Assembly (NCBI GenBank): GCA_025358305.1
Contig: JANYJZ010000035.1
Span: forward strand, 62,001 to 126,000
DNA: 64,000 nt
Origin: Ignavibacteriota bacterium
GTDB taxonomy: Bacteria > Bacteroidota > Ignavibacteria > UBA10030 > SZUA-254
Direction: 5' to 3'
Shown: positions 1 to 8,512 of the stretch, one piece after another
How positions within the stretch are numbered: the stretch's first letter is position 1
Layout: each line of letters starts with the position of its first letter
Program-made: the position numbers and the translations under genes
Notes under the pieces: generated by a model
Told to the model about the DNA's origin: nothing
The model's database searches: none
What the model saw: the letters and a program-made list of their open reading frames with translations, nothing else

Positions 1-630
1 GGAAGGTTCCATGATCGTCTCGAGTTTCGCCCCGCTTTTCTCGAGGGAGCGGCTCCTGCGGCGCAGGATCCCGCGCTCGGCGGGTGTCAGGCTCTTGAGA
101 TATGTTTCCCAGTCCGCCGGGAGGGGCATCATGACCCGAGCGATCGCCTTCGCGTCATGGCGCAGGTGCACCTTGGCATGACCGACTTCCCGGAGGAGGA
201 GCCCCATCGAGCGGGAAGCCGAGTCGAACCGGAAGAGCGTAATGACGTCGCTCGATCTGCTCTTGAGTTCGTCGGCGCAGAACCTGGCGAAGCACGCAAG
301 GACGTCCGTTTCCCGGCCGGGCCGCAGGAACGGGGCGTACTCGCCGTAGATCTCCAAGGTGCCGAGGAGCCGCAGGCGCCGTAAGGCGAGGGGACCGAGA
401 TGCGTCTCCTCAATGAACGCAGGAAGGACGCCGACGAGCACGCCAGAGTCGCGTACGGTGGCGATCCGGAGCCGGAGATCCGGCCGACGGTAGATCGACC
501 ACCAGTCCGCAAGCCACCGGAACGATTGGAAGATCGTCCCCTTCGCTTCCTCGTGCAGGGCCGTCCACTCCTCGTCGAGCGCCTGGAACTCCGTTTCGGT
601 CGTGATGATATGGAGACTCAGGGCGTTCAT
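1..630 (-). CDS. FemAB/GNAT-like acyltransferase, partial (runs off window)
   Basis: The reading frame is open for all 210 codons from ATG at 630 to the window edge, so the C-terminus is missing. The N-terminal half looks like the FemAB-like/CelD-BcsL acetyltransferase family: FQALDEEW near residue 17 and IFQSFRWLADWW near residue 35 match the equivalent segments (ALEREW, VFQTFEWLRSWW) of the next two paralogues upstream. Its ATG overlaps the stop of the fusion gene by ATGA, which suggests translational coupling in the polysaccharide operon. The likely role is acyl or aminoacyl transfer to a glycan or lipid intermediate. The substrate is unknown. The antisense readings in this stretch are shadows. 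Confidence 0.75.
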   Translation of the reverse strand, partial: MNALSLHIITTETEFQALDEEWTALHEEAKGTIFQSFRWLADWWSIYRRPDLRLRIATVRDSGVLVGVLPAFIEETHLGPLALRRLRLLGTLEIYGEYAPFLRPGRETDVLACFARFCADELKSRSSDVITLFRFDSASRSMGLLLREVGHAKVHLRHDAKAIARVMMPLPADWETYLKSLTPAERGILRRRSRSLEKSGAKLETIMEPS

Positions 631-2795
631 GACCGGGTTGGCCTGCAATAGATGACGTCGTTCGTCCAGCGGTGCCGGATCTTGCGGACGCGGATGTCGT
701 ACCCCATCTCTCGGAGCGAGTGTGCGAACCGTCCCGAGTCGATGTCGTCGGCTTCGGTGTCGATCATCCGCTGGAACGTGATGGAACCGCCCGGGTTGAG
801 CATCGACATGAGCTCCTTGATGAGGCCCTGATGGCTCCTGCTGAGCTTGCCGGTCACCTTGTTGAAGACGTCGTCGAGAATCATGTCGAACCTCGCCCCC
901 TCTTTGCGCAAAGCGCGGATCCCGGTGGTGGCGTCCCCTTCGACGATCGTGACGTCGGGAATCGAGCCGATGAAAAAATGTCGTTTCGCGGCCTCGATGA
1001 TGAGCGGGTCGATCTCGAGAACCGTCACCACGGGCGCGTGATGGGCGCGGTGGAGCATGTGGAGGGTCGTCCCGCCGCCGAGTCCGAGGAGGAGGATGCG
1101 CGCGTGGCGGGGGGTCCCGAACGGACTCTCGGCCATGGCTCCCCAGTACTCCCGTCGCGCTTCCGACCAGTTTCCGCTCGTATAATAGATCGAAAACGTG
1201 CTCTCGCCGAGCACCAGCCGGCGCTCGTTGCCCGACTGGATGACCTTCATCGGTCCGGAATAGGCCGAGGTGCCCTCCTCGAGGACGGTGGCGGGGTGCA
1301 TCTGCAACCGGAGCGTGCAGAGGAGATTATTGATCTTTGCAGACCGGTAGATTCTCGCGAGTTTCTCTCCCAAGGTATACTGGAGGATCGACGAGCTGTC
1401 GTAGTCCTGGAGCAATTCATACGAGTTCGGGCCTGCCGGGTGCCGCGGCTCGGGCGTCGCCACCGTGCGGAGCGGGGTATGTCGCAGGATGAAGAACACT
1501 CCCATCCGGAACAGGTGGAACATCTTCGTGAGGATGTAGTTCGCGAGCATGCCCGGCGTCGGGTTCTTGACGATCCTAATGCGCTTGAACTCGTAGTACT
1601 CACGGATGAGGCGGTTCCGGATCTTCGCCATGAGTTCTTTTGTGAGGAAGAGCATGAACCGCAGTTTGCCCGACGTCCGGGGGGACCGTGCGCGGAAGAG
1701 CCAGTTCTGGCTGTCGACCGCGTCCCACTCTCGGTATTTGTATGCCTCGTCGCCTCGGAGAAAATCGAACACGCGCATCCCTTCGGTGATCCCCGCGACC
1801 ATCGCGAGGGACCGGATGAGAAAGCCGGGGCTGCACCGCATGATCGCCTCGGAAGCATGGGCGTTGCTCTGATACATATAGATGCGATTCCGGTAGTTGA
1901 AACAGAACGTCACTGCAACGGGCGTGCCGTCGGCGTTCAAGAAGAACATCCGCAGCCAGTCGCGCTTGGCGAACTTCGTCGCGATCTCGACGTGGAACGC
2001 CCGGTGCCGCTCGTCGTCGAACGCGCTCGGAAATCCGAGGCTCTTCCAGCGTTGGCCGTGGATGAACGAAAAGTCCTTCACGGCCTTCACCAGGTCGTCC
2101 GTTTCGGAGCGGATGAGCTCAACGTCGGCTTTGAACTGCGCCTGGAGATTCTTCAGCTTTCGACGGAAATTATACCGCGCGGTCGGACTCAGGTCCTGGA
2201 CGAGATGTTCCGCCTTTTCGGGCAGTTCGACGTACGGACAGACGTTGCCGCGGAACTTGTACACATCGATCTCGTGGTTCTGGAGGATCGCCGGCAGAAG
2301 CCGTGCCGTCGCCGTCCGTTCGTTGATGTCCTCCATGTCGAGGAGGTCCCACTCCTCGGTCGTCGTCGTGAGGTGCCGTGCGAAACTCTCCAGCACGCTC
2401 CGCTCGAACCCCGGGAGGATGATCATGTCCGTGTAATCCGAGAGTCCGCATCCCAGGAACTGCGCGTGCCGGGCGACCGGGAGCCCCAGGAGCCTCTCCC
2501 GCCCGATGAACAGGGGGGCGATGCCGACGAGGCGACCATGATGCGTCAAGCGGTGGATCCAGAGCGTCCGGTCAGCGCCGAAATGGGCCCACCAGCTCCG
2601 GAGCCACTCGAACGTCTGGAAGACGGACACCGGCGAACCCTCGACAAGCTCCGACCACTCCCGCTCCAGCGCGTCGAACCCTTCGGCGGAGCGCACGGTC
2701 GACACCGCGCACGCCACCAGCCGGTTCGCCCCGTCAGGGCGCTCCGTCGCGCCGTTCATGGGGCGCAGGTCGGTCATCGCGGGTTGCATCGGCAT
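627..2795 (-). CDS. FemAB-like acyltransferase fused to spermidine-synthase-like methyltransferase
   Basis: A 722-residue two-domain protein. Residues about 30-390 are FemAB/GNAT-like (VFQTFEWLRSWW near 58, FDFLRGDEAYKYREW near 355, the usual end-of-fold signature). A linker of about 100 residues follows. Residues about 500-722 form a Rossmann fold with LLLGLGGGTTLHML at about 568 (SAM-binding glycine loop), VLEIDP at about 592 (acidic ribose ligand) and FDMILDDVF near 636, as in spermidine synthase-like proteins. The DDVF segment resembles the aminopropyltransferase active site, but the substrate cannot be inferred. It sits between the AMP ligase and a third FemAB paralogue. I infer modification of the exported polysaccharide or its lipid carrier. 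This domain pairing is unusual. Confidence 0.8.
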   Translation of the reverse strand: MPMQPAMTDLRPMNGATERPDGANRLVACAVSTVRSAEGFDALEREWSELVEGSPVSVFQTFEWLRSWWAHFGADRTLWIHRLTHHGRLVGIAPLFIGRERLLGLPVARHAQFLGCGLSDYTDMIILPGFERSVLESFARHLTTTTEEWDLLDMEDINERTATARLLPAILQNHEIDVYKFRGNVCPYVELPEKAEHLVQDLSPTARYNFRRKLKNLQAQFKADVELIRSETDDLVKAVKDFSFIHGQRWKSLGFPSAFDDERHRAFHVEIATKFAKRDWLRMFFLNADGTPVAVTFCFNYRNRIYMYQSNAHASEAIMRCSPGFLIRSLAMVAGITEGMRVFDFLRGDEAYKYREWDAVDSQNWLFRARSPRTSGKLRFMLFLTKELMAKIRNRLIREYYEFKRIRIVKNPTPGMLANYILTKMFHLFRMGVFFILRHTPLRTVATPEPRHPAGPNSYELLQDYDSSSILQYTLGEKLARIYRSAKINNLLCTLRLQMHPATVLEEGTSAYSGPMKVIQSGNERRLVLGESTFSIYYTSGNWSEARREYWGAMAESPFGTPRHARILLLGLGGGTTLHMLHRAHHAPVVTVLEIDPLIIEAAKRHFFIGSIPDVTIVEGDATTGIRALRKEGARFDMILDDVFNKVTGKLSRSHQGLIKELMSMLNPGGSITFQRMIDTEADDIDSGRFAHSLREMGYDIRVRKIRHRWTNDVIYCRPTRS

Positions 2796-2810
2796 GGATC
2801 CGTTTCTCTG

Positions 2811-4391
2811 CTATTGACCATTCTTCTTCTGATGCTCCAGAATCGGCGCGGCGAACTCTTCCATGAACTGTTTCCGAACGTTCTCCCGGACGAGCAGCCC
2901 GTCTTGGGCCGAGTCGGGTTCGATCCGGAACACGAGACGAGGGATCTTCGTCCTGTCGACCCGGTCGGCGAGCAGCCGGGAGAGGTCCGACGCGGCGATC
3001 GTCTTGCCGTTCCGGCCGATGTAGCAGAGCACGGGGATCTCCCCGAGGATGCCCGCGGGATCGGGAACCCCGACGACGCAGAGTTCATGCTCCGGGTAGA
3101 GCTCTCGGACGTGCTCTTCGATCTCCAGGGTGGAGAACGTGACCCCGTCCATCGAGATCATCTCGTCCCTTCTCCCGACGAGGTGGAGGTAGCCCCCCTC
3201 GTCGAGAAATCCGAAATCGCCCGTCTTGAACCAGCCGTCGGACGTCTTCGACGTGCGTGTGAGCGGCTCATTGTTCCAGTACCCGACCATGACGTGGCCG
3301 CCGCGGGTGGCGATCTCCCCCGTGGAGCCCGGCTCGAGCGCCGCGCCGCGCTCGTCGAGGACCGCGATCTCCACGTCGGGCGACGCAGACCCTACGGTGT
3401 CGAGTTTGTCGTGTTCTTTTCGGAAGTCGAGGAACCCGGTCCTCGGCGCCTCCGTGCACCCGTAGTGCATGCAGATCCGCGCGTTGGGGAACAGTCCCAT
3501 GAAATGGCGCTTCTGATCCGCCGTCATGGAGGAGCTCCCGAGCTCGATGTGCCGGACTTGGGAGCCGATCCGCTGGACGAGCGATTCCAGGTGCCCGAAC
3601 ATGTTCGTGAACGCGGAGGGGACGACGGAGAACGCATTGGAGCGGTGGCGAAGCATGCTCTGCACCATCGAGACCGGGTCGAGCGGCCCGTCGTTCAGGA
3701 CGACGGTCCCGCCCACGACATGGAGACTCCAGCATTTTGCCAGGCCGAACGAGCGTGTGAGCGGCGTCGTGACGAACTCGCGCGTCTCCGTATTGATGCC
3801 GGTGAACTCGATGATGATCCGCGACGCCCGGATGAGGTTCGTGTGGGAGAGGAGGACGCCGTTCTTCGCCGCCCCGGTCCCCGACGTGTAGAGGATGAGC
3901 GCTCCGTCCCCCGGTTTCGGGGGCCGGATCGGCCGAGCGGTCCGGACGCCGTTGGAGCGGGCCCGAAGGCCGACAGAATGCGCGTAGGGTGATCCTTCCG
4001 CTGAAGCTTCCACGAGGAACATGTCGCATTCGACGATGCTGCGCAAGCGTGGATGTTCGAGAAGATCGGAGGCGCTCGTGACGACGAGCGACGGCGCACA
4101 GTCGGCGACGAGCTGCTGGACGGCGAACAGAGCGGTGTCGTCGGGGATGGGGACGGCGATGCCGCCGATCTTCATGACCGCATACGAGGTCACGAGAAAG
4201 TCGATCTTGTTCCGGAGCACGATGACGACGCGGTCACCGTTCGCGACGCCCTCGTCGGCGATCATCTCGGAGAGCCCGTCCACCGACACCAGGAGTTGCC
4301 GGTAGGTGACGGAGACGTCACCGCAGATGATGGCCGGCGCGTCGGGGTTCCGGCGCGATGCTTTGACAAGATGGTCGTGGACGAGTTGCAT
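2811..4391 (-). CDS. AMP-dependent acyl-CoA/acyl-adenylate ligase family protein, catalytic lysine missing
   Basis: 526 residues from ATG 4391 (MQLVHDHLVKAS). I rejected the longer in-frame start at 4595 because it would overlap the preceding FemAB gene and adds a non-homologous proline-rich tail. It shows the ANL-superfamily core: P-loop LYTSGTGAAKNGV, YGCTEAPRTGF, and WFKTGDFGFLDEGGYLHLVG followed by GRRDEMI and LEIEE. In the last motif, where ligases carry GK before a basic stretch (A10 lysine), this protein reads QDGLLVRENVR, so the adenylate-forming lysine is replaced by leucine. Acyl-CoA ligases of this kind occur in exosortase-associated exopolysaccharide loci together with FemAB proteins. 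Here it may activate an acyl group, act only in the thioester half-reaction, or be non-catalytic. Confidence 0.8.
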   Translation of the reverse strand: MQLVHDHLVKASRRNPDAPAIICGDVSVTYRQLLVSVDGLSEMIADEGVANGDRVVIVLRNKIDFLVTSYAVMKIGGIAVPIPDDTALFAVQQLVADCAPSLVVTSASDLLEHPRLRSIVECDMFLVEASAEGSPYAHSVGLRARSNGVRTARPIRPPKPGDGALILYTSGTGAAKNGVLLSHTNLIRASRIIIEFTGINTETREFVTTPLTRSFGLAKCWSLHVVGGTVVLNDGPLDPVSMVQSMLRHRSNAFSVVPSAFTNMFGHLESLVQRIGSQVRHIELGSSSMTADQKRHFMGLFPNARICMHYGCTEAPRTGFLDFRKEHDKLDTVGSASPDVEIAVLDERGAALEPGSTGEIATRGGHVMVGYWNNEPLTRTSKTSDGWFKTGDFGFLDEGGYLHLVGRRDEMISMDGVTFSTLEIEEHVRELYPEHELCVVGVPDPAGILGEIPVLCYIGRNGKTIAASDLSRLLADRVDRTKIPRLVFRIEPDSAQDGLLVRENVRKQFMEEFAAPILEHQKKNGQ

Positions 4392-4462
4392 GGTCAGTTG
4401 GTGATGCGAGTAAGGGTTGATGATTCTGTGTGTCGGCGTTCCCTTGGGAGTCGAGTCTTGGT

Positions 4463-5836
4463 TCAGGGCCCGGGAGCCGTAGGGTGCGTGCCGGCCCGGA
4501 GCTTTCGGACGAGCCTTTGGGCCCGGAATGCCGCAAAATGGTAGAGCGATGCCGGGAACCGGTGCTCCTGAAGCTGGACGCGCAGGAGCCCCCATTCCCG
4601 CGCCAGGAGGAACCGGAGGTACGCCCGAAACCGGACAATGCGCATCGCACGCCGACGCGCGGCGCTTCTGTCCGCAGTGGGCACGACGAGGATGTTCGCG
4701 TTTCGCCGGACCTCACGCGTGAGCTCGAATTTGTAGCCCTCGTCTCCCCGGAGAAAATCGATGGACCTGATGCCCTGGTTGACGGCGTCGTCCATGAGGG
4801 AGAGGAGAAGCGCGATCCCGGGGCGCCGCTTCGCGGCCGGAGCCTCGTCGTCGAACCCGGAAAGGTAGTCGTAGAGCCGTCCCTCGTAGGCGAACGCAAG
4901 CCTCGCGGCGACGGTCGCGTCGGCAGAGACCGCACGCTTCAGCCGGAGCCATCCGTTTTCCAGGAACGTGTGCGCGGCCGCGCTCTGGAAGGCGGTGAAC
5001 GCGGGACTCGCGAAGAGCCCGGGATAGCCGAGTTTACGCCAGCGCCGCTGGTGGAGCATCATGAGCGCCGTGAGCGCCTCGTCGGCGTCCGCTCGCGACA
5101 TCGGGGACTCCACCGAGAAGAGCGTCCGTTCCTCCGCCGCCTTCTGCGCCTGGCTGAACCGCCGGCGGACGCTCGCGTCGAGCGTCTTGAGATACTCGGC
5201 GACGGACGTCGCAAGCGTCAAGTGCGGACAGATGTCCGCATCGGTCGTCGTGCAGGCGAACCCCGCGTTCTCGAGCGCCGGCACCAGGACGGTGCGCACG
5301 ACACTCGACGGGGATGCATTGAGGAACTCGATCTCGTCGAAGAGGTCCGCGTGCTCCCGGAAGTAGCCGGCGAGCTCCTGTGCGACAGCTCGGGCGTACG
5401 CGCTCCGGGCCAAGATGTCGAGGTAATCGCTCGGACCGTCATCGAGAAACATGCCTGAGGAACGGTTGAATGCCGAGCCGCTTCCGAGGAGGCCGAGGTG
5501 CGCATAGCCGCGACTGCCGAAGAGCCGCATGGATTCCAAAAAGAAGGGGGCGACCCCGACGAGAGTGGGGCCGTCCCGGACGAGGAGCACGTGGAGCGTC
5601 CGGTTCCCCGCCGATCCGATGTGCTTCCACCAGAGGGAGAGCCATTCGTAGGTCTGGTAGATGGTCGCGTACGAATCCTTCGCGACGGCGTTCCATTCTT
5701 CCCGCAAGGTGGGGAATGCGGCGAAGTCGTCCATGACCTCCACCGTCAGCATGGCCGAGCCCGTCCGACCGGCATCCGAGGTTCCGTGAGGCTGAGATTC
5801 CAATATCGTGATATGTGCAGTTGGATCAGGCATCAT
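4463..5836 (-). CDS. FemAB/GNAT-like acyltransferase (CelD/BcsL type)
   Basis: 457 residues from ATG 5836 (MMPDPTAHI), 4 bases after the deacetylase stop. The longer ATG at 5896 would run 56 bases into that gene. The family hallmarks are LREEWNAVAKDS, TIYQTYEWLSLWWKHIG and, near the C-terminus, IDFLRGDEGYKFE. It is a paralogue of the two FemAB-type proteins downstream. FemAB-related proteins transfer amino acids or acyl groups from activated donors to peptidoglycan or polysaccharide precursors. No signal peptide is seen, so a cytoplasmic or inner-membrane-associated role before export by the co-encoded flippase is likely. The substrate is unknown. Confidence 0.75.
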   Translation of the reverse strand: MMPDPTAHITILESQPHGTSDAGRTGSAMLTVEVMDDFAAFPTLREEWNAVAKDSYATIYQTYEWLSLWWKHIGSAGNRTLHVLLVRDGPTLVGVAPFFLESMRLFGSRGYAHLGLLGSGSAFNRSSGMFLDDGPSDYLDILARSAYARAVAQELAGYFREHADLFDEIEFLNASPSSVVRTVLVPALENAGFACTTTDADICPHLTLATSVAEYLKTLDASVRRRFSQAQKAAEERTLFSVESPMSRADADEALTALMMLHQRRWRKLGYPGLFASPAFTAFQSAAAHTFLENGWLRLKRAVSADATVAARLAFAYEGRLYDYLSGFDDEAPAAKRRPGIALLLSLMDDAVNQGIRSIDFLRGDEGYKFELTREVRRNANILVVPTADRSAARRRAMRIVRFRAYLRFLLAREWGLLRVQLQEHRFPASLYHFAAFRAQRLVRKLRAGTHPTAPGP

Positions 5837-5840
5837 GGGC

Positions 5841-6716
5841 TCACGATGAAACGTTCGAGGATTCCGGGGTGTCGAGGACGTCCGCGGAGACCTCATGCTG
5901 GTGCCGGACCGGTCCCAGGATGATCATCCGCAGCTTCCACCGCAGCCATCCGTAGTACTCGTACGGCGTTAGCATGCGCAGGGCGAAGCCAAATGTACCG
6001 ATCGTTCCGCGTATCAGGATCCGGCGGATCTCGAACGGGTCTTCGCCGAACGCTGCCGGCCCGGTGTACACGCCGCAGCCCGTGAAATATCCCGCCTCCG
6101 AGGCTATTTTCTTGATCTCCTCGTTCACCAGCCCGTACGGATAGGCGACCGACCGAACGGGAGCATTCAGGAGGATCTCCAGGAGCATCCTCGAGCGTGA
6201 AAGCTCTTCCCAGAGCTGCTCCTTCGATATCGACGGAAGGGCCGGGTGGCTGAGGCTGTGCGAACCGATCTCATGTCCGGCCGAATGGAGTTCGAGCAGC
6301 TCATGCTCGGTCATGAGGTCCGACGCAGGATGTTCCGAGCCGTGGTCCCAGACGTTGCTCAGGATCTTGGAGTTCGCAATGGCAAAGATCACCGCCTTCA
6401 TGCCGAACTTCTGGAGAAGCGGGTACGCATTCTCGAAGACGTCCTTATACCCGTCGTCGAACGTGATGATGACGGGCTTCCGAGGGAGGTCCAGCTCCCC
6501 CTTGAGATACAGGTGATAGTCGTGGAACGTGATGCTCGTGAATCCCCAGCGCTCCAGCAGCCGGAGGTGCTTGCGGAAATCCGATGCATACACGCACATG
6601 TACTCGTGCTTGCGCGAGTCATCCGGATCCTGGAGCACCCGATGGTAGATCAAGACCTTGATCGCCTTCGGGTGTTCTCCGTTTGCCGACTTCTGTATGG
6701 TTGAGTCAGATTCCAT
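5841..6716 (-). CDS. polysaccharide deacetylase (NodB/CE4 family)
   Basis: 291 residues from ATG 6716. CE4 motif 1 is ITFDDGY (D87, catalytic base, and D88, metal ligand). Motif 2 is GSHSLSHP (H153 and H157, metal ligands). SVAYPYG corresponds to motif 3. The complete metal triad predicts an active N- or O-deacetylase acting on N-acetylhexosamine-containing glycan. There is no signal peptide, so it may act on a cytoplasmic lipid-linked precursor or be exported in another way. It lies between the acyltransferase and FemAB genes of the operon. Deacetylases with FemAB neighbours are standard in exopolysaccharide loci of the exosortase-associated type. Confidence 0.9.
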   Translation of the reverse strand: MESDSTIQKSANGEHPKAIKVLIYHRVLQDPDDSRKHEYMCVYASDFRKHLRLLERWGFTSITFHDYHLYLKGELDLPRKPVIITFDDGYKDVFENAYPLLQKFGMKAVIFAIANSKILSNVWDHGSEHPASDLMTEHELLELHSAGHEIGSHSLSHPALPSISKEQLWEELSRSRMLLEILLNAPVRSVAYPYGLVNEEIKKIASEAGYFTGCGVYTGPAAFGEDPFEIRRILIRGTIGTFGFALRMLTPYEYYGWLRWKLRMIILGPVRHQHEVSADVLDTPESSNVSS

Positions 6717-6731
6717 GGACGATCGCTCGTT

Positions 6732-7319
6732 CTACCCCTTGAGTTGGTGAAGTACGCGTGCAGGAACGCCGGCGCTCACCGTGTGCGGCGGTACATCCTT
6801 CGTGACGATCGCCCCGGCGGCGATAATGGACCCGGTGCCGATCCGGACCCCCTTGAGGATGATGCAGCGGCAGCCGATCCAGACGAAGTCCTCGATGATG
6901 ACCGGTCTGTTGTCCTCGACGCCGTCCTGCGTCATCGCGTGCATGTCCGAATCCATGATGACGACGTCCCAGGAGATCGCGCAGTTGGCGCCGATCTCCA
7001 CTTGGCGGTGAGCGATTACGACGGTGTTCCTGTTGAGATACGTCCCCTTGCCGATGCGCAAGACCGCCCCCTTTCCCACTTCGAGCCGGACGCCCGAATA
7101 GAACTGGCAGTTTCCGACGTGGACCTCCCCTCCGTCGTTGAAGAGCTTGGGAAAGGGAAGACCGCCCGAGACGACGATGATCCCCGGCTTCTTGAACTTC
7201 CGAGCGAACCAGAGACCCTTGAGGTGGTCCATAAGGGAGTGCCGATGGAGCCGGTCCTTCAACCGTCCGATGGTCGACAGCGGCAATGCCGCGTGTGCTT
7301 CATGTGGTGTGGAGGTCAT
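6732..7319 (-). CDS. hexapeptide-repeat (left-handed beta-helix) O-acetyltransferase, WbbJ/maltose-acetyltransferase-like
   Basis: 195 residues from ATG 7319 (MTSTPHEAH), whose ATG overlaps the upstream stop as ATGA; the longer start at 7382 would lie inside the glycosyltransferase. After a helical N-terminus of about 60 residues come hexapeptide repeats ([LIV]-G-x4 type), for example [23 protein letters not shown], then [28 protein letters not shown], split here only by turns. The late GAIVTKDV(P)[12 protein letters not shown] segment is the usual end of acetyl-CoA-dependent LbH acyltransferases. The likely role is O-acetylation of a sugar in the repeat unit. Confidence 0.85.
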   Translation of the reverse strand: MTSTPHEAHAALPLSTIGRLKDRLHRHSLMDHLKGLWFARKFKKPGIIVVSGGLPFPKLFNDGGEVHVGNCQFYSGVRLEVGKGAVLRIGKGTYLNRNTVVIAHRQVEIGANCAISWDVVIMDSDMHAMTQDGVEDNRPVIIEDFVWIGCRCIILKGVRIGTGSIIAAGAIVTKDVPPHTVSAGVPARVLHQLKG

Positions 7320-8512
7320 CGCTTCTTCTCTGAGTGTATGCGTCGAATGAGTTGCTCGATCTGGCGGCCGATCACCGTCCATTCATACTGGGCGTTCATC
7401 AGTGCGAAGCCTTCGGCGGCGAGCTGCGACCGGAGCGCGCCGTCGTTCAAGAGCCGCACCGTCTCGTCGGCGAACGCCTGCGGGGTGTCGGCGATCAGGA
7501 TCGATCTGCCGTGTTCCACGTTGATCCCCTCACAGCCGATGCTCGTGCTGACGATGGGCTTCTGCATCGCCATCGCTTCCAGGGCCTTCAGGCGCGTGCC
7601 GCCGCCCATCCGGAGCGGCACGACGAAGACGCTAGAGCGGTAGACGTACGGCCTCACGTCGTCCACGAAGTTCGTGACGATGACATTGGTATTGGCCCGA
7701 CGGATGATCTCCTTCGACGGGTTCATGCCGACGACGTAGATCTTCGCATCCGGGACCTGCTTCTGAATGAGCGGAAAGATGTTGTCCAGAAAGTAGAGTA
7801 CGCCGTCGCTGTTCGGCAAATACGACAGTGCTCCGGTGAACACGAGGGAATGCGGCTCCGGCGTCTGGCCCGACGGGGCGAAATACGACGCGTCGACGCC
7901 GTTCGGGACGACGTATTTCGCTATCTCGGGGATCTCGTGGTCGAGAATGTCCTTGTCGCGGCTCGAGGTCGTGAAGAGCGCGTCTTGTTTCTGGTAGTGC
8001 GCCAGTTCTTCGTGGTAGAACTTCTTGTACTCGTCGTAGTAGTGGAGCTTCCGAAACGGGGAGTTCGCCTTGAGCCACTGGCGCCGGAAGATGTCGTACT
8101 CCACGTTGTGCGAGTCGAGGATCTTCACCGCGTTCGTACGCAAGGTGTAGCTCCCCATCGAGGAGAATTCCGTCAGGACGATGTCGAAGTCGTTCTCTGC
8201 GATGACCCGGTCGATCACTTTCTGCATCCGATCGCTGTACGCGATCGTGTAGAAGAAGCTGTGCTTCGACCAAAAGGAGAGGACCTGGATGATGCGCTTG
8301 AAGCGCCGCTTCCACCCGTACATGACGACGTGAATGGCCCGAAGCTTGCGGGAGAACTCCGCCCGGAGTTTCGGGAGGTCGTCGTGCATGGAATAGACGA
8401 CCACCGTGACGTCATGGTGCTCCGCCAGCATTCTCATGATGTGATACATGCGCAAGGGACCCCCGGAGATCGGGGGGACCGGCGTATAGGGCATAATGTG
8501 AAGTATCTTCAC
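7316..8512 (-). CDS. GT4-family glycosyltransferase (exosortase-associated-type, Stp1-like)
   Basis: 398 residues from GTG 8512, which overlaps the flippase stop as GTGA. The much longer open frame upstream is only a shadow inside the flippase gene. The N-terminus [18 protein letters not shown] is a GT-B donor-side start. [19 protein letters not shown] and [19 protein letters not shown] are GT4 C-terminal Rossmann signatures with the conserved glutamate of the nucleotide-sugar site. The FTG-x-SYLPN-x-D segment resembles glycosyltransferases found in exosortase/PEP-CTERM exopolysaccharide loci. It probably adds one sugar of the repeat unit on the cytoplasmic face. Donor and acceptor are unknown. 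Confidence 0.85.
   Translation of the reverse strand: MKILHIMPYTPVPPISGGPLRMYHIMRMLAEHHDVTVVVYSMHDDLPKLRAEFSRKLRAIHVVMYGWKRRFKRIIQVLSFWSKHSFFYTIAYSDRMQKVIDRVIAENDFDIVLTEFSSMGSYTLRTNAVKILDSHNVEYDIFRRQWLKANSPFRKLHYYDEYKKFYHEELAHYQKQDALFTTSSRDKDILDHEIPEIAKYVVPNGVDASYFAPSGQTPEPHSLVFTGALSYLPNSDGVLYFLDNIFPLIQKQVPDAKIYVVGMNPSKEIIRRANTNVIVTNFVDDVRPYVYRSSVFVVPLRMGGGTRLKALEAMAMQKPIVSTSIGCEGINVEHGRSILIADTPQAFADETVRLLNDGALRSQLAAEGFALMNAQYEWTVIGRQIEQLIRRIHSEKKR

Noticed and set aside
672-3992. 1106-codon plus-strand open frame
   Set aside because: It lies antisense to three well-supported genes and is Arg/Asp/Glu-rich low-complexity sequence, as expected opposite GC-rich coding DNA.
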